A stretch of 62,075 nt of DNA from an uncultured Candidatus Puniceispirillum sp. Lineage in GTDB: Bacteria > Pseudomonadota > Alphaproteobacteria > Puniceispirillales > Puniceispirillaceae. The stretch lies in assembly GCA_905182545.1 (NCBI GenBank), contig CAJJBY010000011.1, positions 1-62,075 of the forward strand, written 5' to 3'. The notes beneath the pieces are model-generated. The model ran no database searches. It saw only the letters and a program-made list of their open reading frames with translations, and was not told where the DNA came from. Each line of letters opens with the position of its first letter. Within the stretch, counting starts at the first letter, position 1. The position numbers and the translations under genes are program-made. This document shows positions 18,831 to 27,927 of the stretch, in pieces.

Positions 18831-19982
18831 ATGGATTTGATGAACAAATATCCGCGCTTGTCGGATCTGAAAAAGCCTGCTTCAAAACGCATTCCAAAAT
18901 TTGTGTTTGCTTATCTTGATTCAGGAACAGGTCATGATCGCGCCAAAGACGAAAACAGGGCCTTTCTCGACTCGATTGAGCTGACGCCGCAATTTATGCG
19001 AGGGCGTGTAGATCCCGATCTGACAACTAAGCTTGGCAAGAAAACATTTAAAGCGCCGTTTGGTGCGGCGCCCATTGGCCTGTCATCATTGATCTGGCCC
19101 GGGGCGGAATCGATTATTGGCCGCACCGCCAAAAGACATGGTTTTCCCTATACGCTTAGCACGGTGGCCGGCGAATCAATCGAAATGATCGCCGAATCCG
19201 CGGGTGAAATGGGCTGGTTTCAGCTTTATGCCCCGCGTGATCGCGATCTGATGCGTGATTTGCTTCGGCGTGCCAAAGGCTGTGGCTACACAACTTTGGT
19301 TGTGACCGCCGATGTGCCATCACCAAGCCGCCGTGAACGTATGCGGATCGCCGGCGCACCGCTTGGCAGCCGAGGTAATTCGGCCTTTTCACCGCGCGTT
19401 ATCTGGCAAAGCATGCTTCGTCCGGAATGGGCAGTGCGGACCTTGCTGAATGGCGGGGCACGCTTTCGCAATATGGAACCCTATGCCAAGAATAATGGGA
19501 CGATGGGCATCACCAAATTTATTGGTGATCAGCTAAACGGTTCGCTTGATTGGGACTATCTTGCTGAAATTCGCGCCGAATGGGATGGCGAAATTTTCCT
19601 TAAAGGGGTTCTTCATGGACAAGATGCGGCGCGGGCGATCAAGCTTGGCATCGATGGGATTGTTGTTTCAAATCATGGCGGCCGCCAATTAGATGCGGCA
19701 CCACCACCTTTGGCACAGCTATCAGCCATTCGCGCTGCGGTTGGCAAAGATGTGCCGCTGATTGTCGATAGTGGCATCATGTCGGGGCTTGATATTGTGC
19801 GTGTGTTGTCGGCAGGAGCTGATTTTGCGCTTGTTGGCCGTGGGTTCATGTATGCCGTTGCCGCGCTTGGTAATAAAGGTGGCGAACATGCGGCCTCAAT
19901 CCTTTTAGAAGAAGTGCGCGATGTAATGGCCCAGCTTGGCCTGCTGTCGATTGATGAGGTTAAGCGGCTTGGAAATGGCTAG
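18831..19982 (+). CDS. FMN-dependent alpha-hydroxy-acid oxidase/L-lactate dehydrogenase family
   Basis: TIM-barrel flavoenzyme that oxidises a 2-hydroxy acid such as L-lactate or glycolate. The 383-residue protein has the FMN-barrel opening (APFGAAPIGLSSLIWPGAE), TADVPSPSRRERM, a lysine in ILFKG-type position (IFLKGVLHGQDA) and the active-site motif VSNHGGRQLD, with catalytic His. PLIVDSGIMSGLDIVRVLSAG and ALVGRGFMYA close the phosphate site. Length and motifs match LldD/glycolate oxidase relatives. The physiological substrate is not deducible. The separate GlcDEF glycolate oxidase at 25-29 kb makes lactate or another hydroxy acid somewhat more likely. Confidence 0.87.
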   Translation: MDLMNKYPRLSDLKKPASKRIPKFVFAYLDSGTGHDRAKDENRAFLDSIELTPQFMRGRVDPDLTTKLGKKTFKAPFGAAPIGLSSLIWPGAESIIGRTAKRHGFPYTLSTVAGESIEMIAESAGEMGWFQLYAPRDRDLMRDLLRRAKGCGYTTLVVTADVPSPSRRERMRIAGAPLGSRGNSAFSPRVIWQSMLRPEWAVRTLLNGGARFRNMEPYAKNNGTMGITKFIGDQLNGSLDWDYLAEIRAEWDGEIFLKGVLHGQDAARAIKLGIDGIVVSNHGGRQLDAAPPPLAQLSAIRAAVGKDVPLIVDSGIMSGLDIVRVLSAGADFALVGRGFMYAVAALGNKGGEHAASILLEEVRDVMAQLGLLSIDEVKRLGNG

Positions 19983-20021
19983 CCGCGGCTCGGTTATTTT
20001 CAGCGCAAGAATGGTGATGTG

Positions 20022-20528
20022 ATGCTGTCTTTGGGTCTGCAACGGATATTTTCTAATGTTTTTATGGTTCTGATGATGCTGTCACCGGCGATGGCATCTG
20101 ATCTTATGTTTGGGGCGCTACAATTTCGCGCGACGATCGGATCAATGCCAAGCAGCGCCGCCTATCTTTCGATCACAAATCATGGTGGTATGGCTGACCG
20201 GTTGCTAGCTGTTGAAAGCAGCCTTGCACGCAAAACCGAACTTCACACAATGGACGTTACAAATGGCGTTATGAAAATGCGGCAGATTGACGGCGGCATT
20301 GCAATTCCGGCTGGCAAGACGATCCAGCTGGCACCAGGTGGGTTTCATGTGATGCTGATCGATTTGAAAGCGCCATTGAATGCTGACGAAAGTTATCAAG
20401 TTACCTTAACGTTTGAAAAGGCGGAAAAGGTTACGCTGACCGGTCTTGCCAAACGCCCCGCAGATTTGAAAATGCCTGACGCGCATTCATCTTCAACACA
20501 TTTAATGGATATGCCGAAAAATAATTAG
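20022..20528 (+). CDS. PCu(A)C family periplasmic copper chaperone
   Basis: Periplasmic copper(I) carrier used in cytochrome oxidase CuA assembly. The hydrophobic N-terminus ending AMASDL is a signal peptide. The copper-binding pattern H-M...M-M...H-M is visible in ELHTMDVTNGVMKMRQIDGG and GGFHVMLIDL. The C-terminus has an extra HSSSTHLMDM stretch that could bind more metal. A GTG at 20019 immediately before the ATG is an alternative start. It lies alone after the hydroxy-acid oxidase, and no oxidase subunits are in the window. Confidence 0.86.
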   Translation: MLSLGLQRIFSNVFMVLMMLSPAMASDLMFGALQFRATIGSMPSSAAYLSITNHGGMADRLLAVESSLARKTELHTMDVTNGVMKMRQIDGGIAIPAGKTIQLAPGGFHVMLIDLKAPLNADESYQVTLTFEKAEKVTLTGLAKRPADLKMPDAHSSSTHLMDMPKNN

Positions 20529-20556
20529 CATAGCCATCTTGCGCACGACCATCAGC

Positions 20557-21030
20557 CTAGAAGATGCCAGCGTCCAAACCAGCCACCACGCCAAGGCATA
20601 GATCGCCAACCTGCTCGCAAAATGCGTCATTCCAATCGCCATGCAGGATCAAGGGTTCGGCCACCAACCGCCATTTCAGGCCACCACAAATGCTTGTCAG
20701 GGCGCGCTTTGTTGCAGTTCCGTCCAATCCGGCGCGGATGTAGATTGCAACCGGTTTGGCATCGCTTTGATCCAGCCAGTCATTATAACAACGATCAAAC
20801 ATATCTTTGGTTGCGCCAGCCATATATCCAATATTTTCGGTTGTGCCGATGATAAGCGCATCGGCGGCCAATAGATCGGGGCTAGTCACATCAAAGGGCG
20901 AAAGACAGCGCGTCTTTACCTCACCATAATCATAACCATCATAACCAAGACAGGCATCAAGCCCCGCCTTGGCAAGCGCGGCGGTATTTGGCGATGGCGT
21001 ATGGGCAATGATCAATAGGGTTTTCGACAT
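20557..21030 (-). CDS. Flavodoxin-fold family protein
   Basis: 157-residue protein with a flavodoxin/NADPH-dependent FMN reductase fold. The N-terminal LLIIAHTPSPNTAALAKAG supplies the FMN phosphate-binding loop, and LIIGTTENIGYMAGATKDMF matches the ring-binding loop of small FMN-binding reductases. It probably binds FMN and transfers electrons, but the partner is unknown. It is convergent with the copper chaperone gene and leaves only about 28 bases between the stops. Confidence 0.77.
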   Translation of the reverse strand: MSKTLLIIAHTPSPNTAALAKAGLDACLGYDGYDYGEVKTRCLSPFDVTSPDLLAADALIIGTTENIGYMAGATKDMFDRCYNDWLDQSDAKPVAIYIRAGLDGTATKRALTSICGGLKWRLVAEPLILHGDWNDAFCEQVGDLCLGVVAGLDAGIF

Positions 21031-21161
21031 GGGTGAAACTTTAGGCTGTTTTGGCTATATTGCAATGACAGCCGACTTGTTGGCTCAATTTACGATATGC
21101 AGCTTGCCATGCAAGGCGCGCCGCAGCCAATGCTGGTTTTAGCAGGAAAGGGCAAATAGAT

Positions 21162-21479
21162 ATGAATAACCCCCTCGATCGGGCCGCGATTATCGCCGGT
21201 CTTGAAGATAGACAAGGCTGGCAATTGACGCCCGAAGATGCGTCTTTTCAAGTCATTGAAAAAACATATTTGTTTAAGGATTTTAATGCTGCTTTCGGGT
21301 TTATGGGGCGGGTTGCTCTGATGGCCGAACGCGCCAATCATCATCCCGAATTTCACAATCAATATCGTCAGGTCACCATTCGGTGGGCAACGCATTCGTG
21401 CGGCGGCATTACCGCGCTTGATCTGGAAATGGCAAGGATTTGTGATCAGCTTGCCGTTGATAGCGGGTTAAAGGCCTAG
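21162..21479 (+). CDS. phhB: Pterin-4a-carbinolamine dehydratase
   Basis: Dehydrates 4a-hydroxytetrahydrobiopterin so that the pterin cofactor of aromatic amino acid hydroxylases can be recycled. The length is 105 residues, as expected. The motif ERANHHPEF with paired His and the later VTIRWATHSCGGITALD are diagnostic of the family. No phenylalanine hydroxylase gene lies beside it here, so a role in general pterin turnover (for example molybdopterin) is possible. Confidence 0.9.
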   Translation: MNNPLDRAAIIAGLEDRQGWQLTPEDASFQVIEKTYLFKDFNAAFGFMGRVALMAERANHHPEFHNQYRQVTIRWATHSCGGITALDLEMARICDQLAVDSGLKA

Positions 21480-21513
21480 GCCGATCCGGCTTGCGGCGGC
21501 GCGGGGCTTTCCA

Positions 21514-21828
21514 TCACATCGCCCATTGAAGAATCCATAGCGCGACAAGACCAACCCCAATCGTGGTGATCATCTGCCGCGTAACCAAGGCCGCAATGAT
21601 CGCCAGCGCGGCGGCAAACAGACGTGGATTATCCCAAAGGGCAATTGTCTGGTCTGCCGGATCAACCAATATGGCAGGGACGATAATCGCCGTTAAAACT
21701 GCAATTGGCACAAACCCCAAAGCATCGACAAGCCATAGTGGCGGCCGATTGCTAATGCCATTGCTAAGCATGATAAAACGCGTTGCAAAGGTAAATAAAC
21801 CTGTCGCAATCATGATGAACCAGATCAT
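21514..21828 (-). CDS. azlD: AzlD family branched-chain amino acid export subunit
   Basis: Small hydrophobic partner of AzlC. The 104 residues form four membrane helices (for example VPIAVLTAIIVPAIL and AALAIIAALVTRQMITTIGV) with the N-terminal TFATRFIMLS seen in the family. Its start overlaps the stop of azlC, so the two are translationally coupled and form the two-component exporter. The substrate in this organism is not known; branched-chain amino acids or their analogues are typical. Confidence 0.86.
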   Translation of the reverse strand: MIWFIMIATGLFTFATRFIMLSNGISNRPPLWLVDALGFVPIAVLTAIIVPAILVDPADQTIALWDNPRLFAAALAIIAALVTRQMITTIGVGLVALWILQWAM

Positions 21829-22565
21829 GACGTTGCTCCTGCTTGATGGTTAAGGCGGCTGACAAGCCAGCCCGCCAAAATGCCGCCAATGGCAGCGATG
21901 ATAAGCCATGAATTCCACGGCAATGGTTGGCCGATTATCGCAATGGTTCCAGCAGTTATCACGGCGGCAAGATCGGCGCGTGTTTTTAGAATTGGCGCAA
22001 CAACAGCGATAAAGGTTAGCGGTATGGCGAATGACAAGGACCATGAGTCGGGAATCGTGCCGCCAACCAAAACCCCAAAAATCGTTGCAAATTGCCAGCT
22101 TACCCACAGCAGCATACCGCTTCCAAGAAGGTGAAAATGTTGATTAGGGCCGGGTGGTTCATGCTGGAGTCGCCTTATCGAGATGGCATAGGCTTCATCG
22201 GTTAGCAAATAGCCCAGTAAAATACGCCATCGCAGCGGCAGGTGACGCAAATAGGCAGCGATGGATGCGCTGTAGAGAACATGGCGCAAATTGATAACGC
22301 AAACCGACCCGCCAACGATCAAGGCTGGCACACCAGCCGCCCATAGCTGGGCAAATACAATTTGACTGGCGCCACCAAACAGGATGCTTGACATCAAGAT
22401 TGTTTGCCACGGGCTCAGGCCGCTTTCAATGCCAAGAACGCCGAACACAAGACCAAAGGGCGCGACGCCAAAAATAAGTGGCACTTCCTCACGAACGCCA
22501 GCCCAGAACTCGCTTCCCGCCGACAGGTTTTGGCTGGCCGTTGGGTTGTTTTGGGCTTTTGGCAT
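21825..22565 (-). CDS. azlC: AzlC family branched-chain amino acid export subunit
   Basis: Large subunit of the AzlCD exporter, 246 residues, mostly membrane helices. The opening PLIFGVAPFGLVFGVLGIES and the segment MSSILFGGASQIVFAQLW are the family signature. ITAGTIAIIGQPLPWNSWLI lies near the end. It overlaps azlD by four bases. The N-terminal 20 residues before the first helix are polar and cytosolic. Confidence 0.9.
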   Translation of the reverse strand: MPKAQNNPTASQNLSAGSEFWAGVREEVPLIFGVAPFGLVFGVLGIESGLSPWQTILMSSILFGGASQIVFAQLWAAGVPALIVGGSVCVINLRHVLYSASIAAYLRHLPLRWRILLGYLLTDEAYAISIRRLQHEPPGPNQHFHLLGSGMLLWVSWQFATIFGVLVGGTIPDSWSLSFAIPLTFIAVVAPILKTRADLAAVITAGTIAIIGQPLPWNSWLIIAAIGGILAGWLVSRLNHQAGATS

Positions 22566-22785
22566 GGAAAATTTTTTTCATATAAAAGAGGGTTGTCCCG
22601 ATCAGCGGCATGATAGCGCAGGGTAAGGAATTAGCAAACAATCGTCGGATCTTTGGTGATGTGGGTGTGATATTTGATTACCGGTAAATGTGTGGTTAGC
22701 AATCTTGCAATTCACGCCCGTTTTGGGTACTCCCTAAGGCCGTACTGAACCGGTCATCCGAATATTTTGCCAAAGGCCAGCGATC

Positions 22786-23986
22786 ATGACAGCTAATTTC
22801 CAATTTGCCGACCAGATGGATGTCGCTGGTAAAACCGTGCTGCTTCGGCTCGATGTTAATGTTCCGCTCGCTGATGGGGTGGTAAGCGACGATACCCGCA
22901 TCCGGCGTGTTATGCCGGGGGTTCAATCCCTTCTTGAACGCGGCGCAAAAGTTGTTGTGCTGACGCATTTTGGCCGACCGAAAGGCGCATTTGTGCCAGC
23001 CCTGACCGTGCGCCCGGTGGCGCAATCAATGGCTGGAATTCTTGACCAGCCGGTGCCGGTGGAAAGTGACGTTATTGGCCCTGGTGGCAAAAAGGCCGCA
23101 GCAGCTTTGGCAGCCGGTGATATTCTGATGATGGAAAATCTGCGCTTTTACCCTGAAGAAGAAGCCAATGATCTGGCCTTTGCCAAAAGCCTTGCGGCGC
23201 TTGGTGATATTTATGTTGGTGATGCTTTTTCCTGTGCGCACCGGGCGCATGCATCGGTTGATGCCTTGCCGCGTTTGATGCCATCGGCGGCTGGACGGTC
23301 TTTTGCGGCCGAGCTTGAGGCGTTGAACGCGGCGCTATCATCGCCAGTGCGCCCACTTGGTGCCGTTGTTGGCGGTGCAAAAGTGTCGTCAAAGCTGGCC
23401 TTGCTGGAAAATCTTGTTACCAAGGTTGATGGGCTAGTGCTTGGCGGGGGAATGGCCAATACATTTTTGCTGGCGAAAGGAAAGCCAATCGGCGCCTCGC
23501 TTGCCGAGCCTGACATGGTGGACACGGCGCGCCGGATTATGGATGTTGCTGCTGCACATAATTGCCAGATCCTGCTTCCCCAAGATGTGGTTGTGGCGGT
23601 TGAATTCAAACTTGGTGCTGCGCATCGCCTCGCCAGCAGTGATGATGTTGCCGATGGCGAAATGATTTTGGATGCTGGCGCCGAATCGGTGGCGGCGGCA
23701 ACTGGCCTTTCTTGATCGCTGTTCGACAATTGTCTGGAACGGGCCAATGGGCGCGTTTGAGATTCCGCCGTTTGATGCGGCGACCACGGCATTGGCGCGC
23801 GCTGTTGCAGCCAAAACGCAAAATGATGGCGTGATGAGTGTTGCCGGTGGCGGCGATACGATGGCGGCACTTGCAAATGCCGGGGTGAATGACCAATTCT
23901 CCTATGTATCAACCGCCGGCGGCGCGTTTCTTGAATGGCTTGAGGGCAAGCGGCTGCCCGGGGTTGAGGCGTTGCGTATCGACTAG
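22786..23986 (+). pseudogene. pgk: Phosphoglycerate kinase, one frameshift
   Basis: Glycolytic/gluconeogenic kinase interconverting 1,3-bisphosphoglycerate and 3-phosphoglycerate. The N-terminal domain is complete (VLLRLDVNVPLADG, LTHFGRPKG, MENLRFYPEE, DAFSCAHRAHASV). The nucleotide domain reads to [12 protein letters not shown] in frame one and continues as [20 protein letters not shown] and [12 protein letters not shown] in the next. The break is at CCTTTCTT (about 23708-23715); removing one T restores the protein. The gene is normally indispensable and all motifs survive, so a consensus indel is much likelier than a real lesion. The corrected length is about 400 residues. Confidence 0.9.
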
Positions 23987-24002
23987 CCATTACTGCCCAA
24001 TA

Positions 24003-24032
24003 GCGTTTGGTCACTAGGCGTTTGGTCATTAG
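24003..24032. repeat. 15-bp tandem duplication after pgk
   Basis: GCGTTTGGTCACTAG and GCGTTTGGTCATTAG lie head to tail (14 of 15 bases equal), 16 bases past the pgk stop. It is a short duplication of unknown effect, similar in unit size to the repeat at 9964. Confidence 0.75.
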
Positions 24033-24079
24033 GAGCTTAGGTATAGGGCAGGGCTGGGTTGCAATAAAGGACAAGAACC

Positions 24080-24715
24080 ATGTTTTTCGATAATCCGTTT
24101 AAATCGCGTTTGCCAAATGCCGATGAAGCATTGGCCGGTCGCGGCACGGCAGTTTTTGCTGGCGGCAATCATGCAGTGCTTGGCACTGCTCTGACCGGTT
24201 TTGTGCCGAAGGGGATGAAGCAGATTGTCCTTGGTCTTGGCTGTTTTTGGGGGGCCGAACGGCTGTTTTGGAAGCTGCCCGGTATTTATGTCACGGCAGT
24301 TGGCTATGCTGGCGGTGTGACTCCGAACCCTACCTATGAGGAAACTTGCGGCGGGTTGACCGGTCATACAGAAGTTGTTTTGCTGGTTTATGATCCTGCT
24401 AAGCTGCCGCTTGATCATGTTCTAACATCATTCTGGCAGGCGCATGACCCCACCCAAGGGTTTCGGCAGGGAAATGATCGCGGCACGCAATATCGGTCGG
24501 CGATCTTTGTGATGGATGATGATGATCTGGCCACCGTCACCTCAAGTGCCGAACAATATCAAAAGGCGCTGGCAAAAGCCGGATTTGGCCAGATCACAAC
24601 CGAGATCAGGGTTAATGACCAATTTTACTATGCTGAGGATTATCATCAGCAATATTTGCATAAGGTGCCAAATGGCTATTGTGGCCTTCAGGGAACTGGT
24701 GTTTCGGCAGGCTAG
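24080..24715 (+). CDS. msrA: Peptide-methionine (S)-S-oxide reductase MsrA
   Basis: Repairs oxidised methionine (S-sulfoxide) in proteins using thioredoxin. The 211-residue protein has the catalytic [11 protein letters not shown], the substrate pocket [20 protein letters not shown] and [12 protein letters not shown] resolving Cys lies in NGYCGLQ near the C-terminus. No signal peptide is present, so it acts in the cytoplasm. The N-terminal 45-residue extension before the catalytic motif is common in the long MsrA subgroup. Confidence 0.93.
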   Translation: MFFDNPFKSRLPNADEALAGRGTAVFAGGNHAVLGTALTGFVPKGMKQIVLGLGCFWGAERLFWKLPGIYVTAVGYAGGVTPNPTYEETCGGLTGHTEVVLLVYDPAKLPLDHVLTSFWQAHDPTQGFRQGNDRGTQYRSAIFVMDDDDLATVTSSAEQYQKALAKAGFGQITTEIRVNDQFYYAEDYHQQYLHKVPNGYCGLQGTGVSAG

Positions 24716-24853
24716 GCTGATGAAAATAAAAAGATCGAAAAAGGCTTGGGAAAAGCGCGATGCAAGGATTGACCTTCGGTCGTGGCGGTGTTACGTTCCG
24801 GCCAATTCGTTAAGCATTTAGGCCGATGGCCGCCGATTTGGGAGCCCCAAATT

Positions 24854-24979
24854 ATGAAAGTTGTTAGTTCACTCAAGACACTGAAATCGCGTGATCGTCA
24901 TTGCCAGGTTGTGCGTCGTCGCGGCCGATTATATGTAATCAACAAGAAGAACCCGCGCCTCAAGGCTCGTCAGGGTTAG
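24854..24979 (+). CDS. rpmJ: 50S ribosomal protein L36, zinc-free type
   Basis: 41-residue ribosomal protein reading [18 protein letters not shown], then [20 protein letters not shown]. Only one Cys is present, so the Cys3-His zinc cluster of the other L36 form is absent. The start at 24854 is fixed by the family. An in-frame ATG further upstream (24782) is not used. It stands alone, as it often does in alphaproteobacteria, outside the main ribosomal operons. Confidence 0.93.
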   Translation: MKVVSSLKTLKSRDRHCQVVRRRGRLYVINKKNPRLKARQG

Positions 24980-25190
24980 GCTTTGCGCGGCACATTGCGC
25001 CGCCAGCTTATCCAAAGCTTTTAGAATATCCAAGACACGGTCGGGTTTTCCGGCCGTTTATTTTGCCCGTATTTCTGATTGCTTCATCTTGGGCTGTTCT
25101 GCATCATGGCAAATGACTGTCTTGCGGGGCGGAGTGAATAAGTAAGATGCTATCAGTTTTTTTGAGGATATAGAGGCTCAGGAGCCAATC

Positions 25191-26678
25191 ATGCAGATGC
25201 CAGAACCAGATCAGGCCGTTATTGACCGCCGCGAAACCATTTGTCGTGACCTTCGCGAATTGGTCGCTGCCGACTGTGTGATTGATTCGGTTGAAGGGCG
25301 CCGCGCCTATGATGCTGATGGTCTGTCTGCTTATCGCCAGCTTCCTCTCGCCGTGGTTCTGCCAGAAACTGTTCAGCAAATTGCCGCCGTTATGAAATAT
25401 TGTCACAGCAAAGGCATCAAAGTGGTGCCGCGTGGGTCAGGCACATCGCTATCTGGTGGGGCTTTGCCTCTGGCTGATGCGGTACTTGTTGGGCTTGGTA
25501 AATTTAACCGAATTCTTGATGTTGATTATGCGAATCGTTGTGTCGTTGCCCAGCCGGGCGTGACCAATCTTGCCATTACCCATGCGGTTCAGGCTGATGG
25601 GTTTTATTATGCGCCCGATCCTTCAAGCCAGATCGCCTGTTCCGTTGGTGGCAATGTTGCCGAAAATTCAGGTGGTGTTCATTGTCTGAAATATGGTCTG
25701 ACAACAAATAATCTACTAGGGATTGAGCTTGTTACCATTGATGGTGAAATTCTGCGGCTCGGTGGCAAGCATCTTGATGCTGGCGATTATGATTTGATGG
25801 GCGTGATGACTGGATCTGAAGGCTTGCTTGGCATTGTTAGCGAAGTGACTTTACGGATTTTGCAAAAGCCAGCAACCCAGCGTGCGCTTCTTGTCGGTTT
25901 CGATGATACCAGATCAGCGGCAAAGGTCGTTGGCGATGTGATCGGCGCGGGTATTATTCCAGCTGGTATGGAAATGATGGATGGGCTGGCGATTAACGCG
26001 GCTGAAGATTTTGCCAATGCTGGCTATCCGCGCGGCGCAGCCGCGCTGCTGATTATCGAGCTTGATGGGCCAGAAATTGAGGTCAATACATTGATTGACC
26101 GCGTTGCCAAGATTATGGATAGCGCCGGTGCGTCATCACTCAAAATCAGCAATTCCGAAGAAGAACGAAACCTGTTCTGGGCTGGCCGGAAATCAGCCTT
26201 TCCCGCTGTTGGACGTATTTCGCCCGATTATTTATGTATGGATGGCACAATCCCGCGCCGCCGCCTGCCAGATATGATGGTGCGGATGGCGTCGCTTAGC
26301 CAAAAATATGGATTGCGCGTTGCCAATGTCTTTCATGCTGGTGATGGCAATCTTCACCCGCTGATTCTGTTTGATGCCAACCAGCCTGATGAATTGCAAC
26401 GTGCCGAAGATTTCGGTGCTGATATTTTGCGGGCATGTGTTGAAATGGGTGGCGTTTTAACTGGCGAGCATGGTGTTGGCGTTGAAAAACGCGATCTGAT
26501 GGGAATTCAATTCACTGAAGATGACATGAAACAGCAACAACGGCTGAAATGCGCCTTTGATGCTGATCATCTGCTGAATCCGGGCAAGGTGTTCCCGCAT
26601 TTGCATCGTTGTGCTGAATTGGGACGGCTTCATGTCCATAAGGGCAAAATGCCATTTCCTGATCTGCCGCGCTTTTAA
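25191..26678 (+). CDS. glcD: Glycolate oxidase subunit GlcD (FAD-binding)
   Basis: Catalytic flavin subunit of the membrane-associated glycolate oxidase that converts glycolate to glyoxylate. The 495-residue protein has the FAD-binding region VVPRGSGTSLSGGALPLAD, SSQIACSVGGNVAENSGG and the C-terminal cap with FHAGDGNLHPL and LTGEHGVGVEK. It is the first of three in-order subunits, and glcE begins within about 50 bases of its stop. The cluster feeds the beta-hydroxyaspartate aldolase-like gene that follows. Confidence 0.92.
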   Translation: MQMPEPDQAVIDRRETICRDLRELVAADCVIDSVEGRRAYDADGLSAYRQLPLAVVLPETVQQIAAVMKYCHSKGIKVVPRGSGTSLSGGALPLADAVLVGLGKFNRILDVDYANRCVVAQPGVTNLAITHAVQADGFYYAPDPSSQIACSVGGNVAENSGGVHCLKYGLTTNNLLGIELVTIDGEILRLGGKHLDAGDYDLMGVMTGSEGLLGIVSEVTLRILQKPATQRALLVGFDDTRSAAKVVGDVIGAGIIPAGMEMMDGLAINAAEDFANAGYPRGAAALLIIELDGPEIEVNTLIDRVAKIMDSAGASSLKISNSEEERNLFWAGRKSAFPAVGRISPDYLCMDGTIPRRRLPDMMVRMASLSQKYGLRVANVFHAGDGNLHPLILFDANQPDELQRAEDFGADILRACVEMGGVLTGEHGVGVEKRDLMGIQFTEDDMKQQQRLKCAFDADHLLNPGKVFPHLHRCAELGRLHVHKGKMPFPDLPRF

Positions 26679-26724
26679 GGTTTTTGTCGTCGGTTTTGCC
26701 GCGGTGATAAGGGTGAGTTTCGAG

Positions 26725-27915
26725 ATGATAAACGTAACGGGGCTTGATGATGCTGCTGCGGTTATTGCCGGTGCTTTGGAACAGCAACAGCATCTTGGCG
26801 TGCAAGCGATGGCAACAAAGGCCGCGCTTGGCCGCGATGCCGATTATGATGAAGTGATAAATGTTTCGGCTTTTTCCGGCATTATTGATTATCAGCCTGA
26901 TGAATTGATCCTGACCCTGCGCGCAGGCACGCCAATGCACGAGGTTGAATCGACATTGGCCAGCGCAAATCAGATGTTGGCATTTGAAGTGCCTGACCTT
27001 CATAAAATTCTGGCCAGCCAGTCGGCGGGAACCATTGGCGGTGTTCTGGCAACCAATGCCAGCGGGCCGCGCCGCCTGACCGCTGGTGCCGCCCGTGATT
27101 ACTTGCTTGGGTTTGATGCCATTTCGGGGCGTGGTGAGCGATTCAAATCGGGCGGCAAGGTGATGAAAAATGTCACTGGCTATGATTTGTCAAAATTGAT
27201 TTGCGGGTCTTATGGCACATTGGCCATCTTTGACGAGGTAACGCTAAAAACGCTGCCAAAGCCGGAAATCAATATCAGTCTGCTATTCCCTTGTGATGAT
27301 CTTAGTGCGGCTGTTGTCCGAATTGCCGGTATTTTTGCCAGTCCACATGAACCCAATGCCGCCGCCATTCTGCCACAAGCCATCGCGGCAAAAGCGGGTA
27401 TTGATGTTGCCGGTGCGACGCTGGCAATCATCCGGCTTGAGGGAATTGATGTTTCAGTTGCTGATCGCGCCGCGCATTTGCTGGCAGCGCATAAAGAGGG
27501 TGTAAAGATTGATATCGATGCCAGCACCGCGCTATGGCAGCAAATCCGCGATGTTGATTTGCTGGCAGATGCCGATGGCGATATCTGGAAATTGTCCTGC
27601 GCGCCGGCTTCGGCACCCGCGATTATTGCCACGCTTTTCGACCAGTTTGATTTGCAGTTTTTTGCTGATTGGGCTGGCGGTTTATTGTGGCTTGTGGGGC
27701 CGTCAGGGGCTGAATTTGGTACGGCAACGCGATCGGCATTGGCGGCAAATGGCAATGGACATGCGCAATTGATCCGCGACAGCGGCAATAGCAAAGACGT
27801 CATTGCGCCTTTGCAGCCCCTGCCATCAGCGCATTATGCGCTTCACAAGCGGGTAAAGGCGGCGTTTGACCCGCGGTCGGTTCTTAATTTTGGCCGTATG
27901 CACGACGGCATCTAG
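26725..27915 (+). CDS. glcE: Glycolate oxidase subunit GlcE (FAD-binding)
   Basis: Second flavin-binding subunit, shorter than GlcD at 396 residues. DELILTLRAGTPMHEVESTL, SAGTIGGVLATNASGPRR and VMKNVTGYDLSKLICGSYG are the PCMH-type FAD domain and the conserved YDLSKL stretch. The C-terminus (AHYALHKRVKAAFDPRSVLN) matches the family. The start at 26725 is preferred to upstream in-frame starts that overlap glcD, since homology-like sequence begins at MINVTGLDDAAAV. Confidence 0.9.
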   Translation: MINVTGLDDAAAVIAGALEQQQHLGVQAMATKAALGRDADYDEVINVSAFSGIIDYQPDELILTLRAGTPMHEVESTLASANQMLAFEVPDLHKILASQSAGTIGGVLATNASGPRRLTAGAARDYLLGFDAISGRGERFKSGGKVMKNVTGYDLSKLICGSYGTLAIFDEVTLKTLPKPEINISLLFPCDDLSAAVVRIAGIFASPHEPNAAAILPQAIAAKAGIDVAGATLAIIRLEGIDVSVADRAAHLLAAHKEGVKIDIDASTALWQQIRDVDLLADADGDIWKLSCAPASAPAIIATLFDQFDLQFFADWAGGLLWLVGPSGAEFGTATRSALAANGNGHAQLIRDSGNSKDVIAPLQPLPSAHYALHKRVKAAFDPRSVLNFGRMHDGI

Positions 27916-27927
27916 GGGGCAAGGTTT

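Noticed and set aside
22786-23986. Programmed ribosomal frameshifting in pgk and other split genes
   Set aside because: No slippery heptamer with a downstream structure was seen; similar breaks occur in about fifteen unrelated genes, and the simplest common cause is indels in homopolymers.
23211-24074. Long 287-codon open frame on the minus strand opposite pgk
   Set aside because: It is a shadow of the pgk reading frame, is very rich in Pro, Arg, Ala and Ser, and has no family resemblance or ribosome site.
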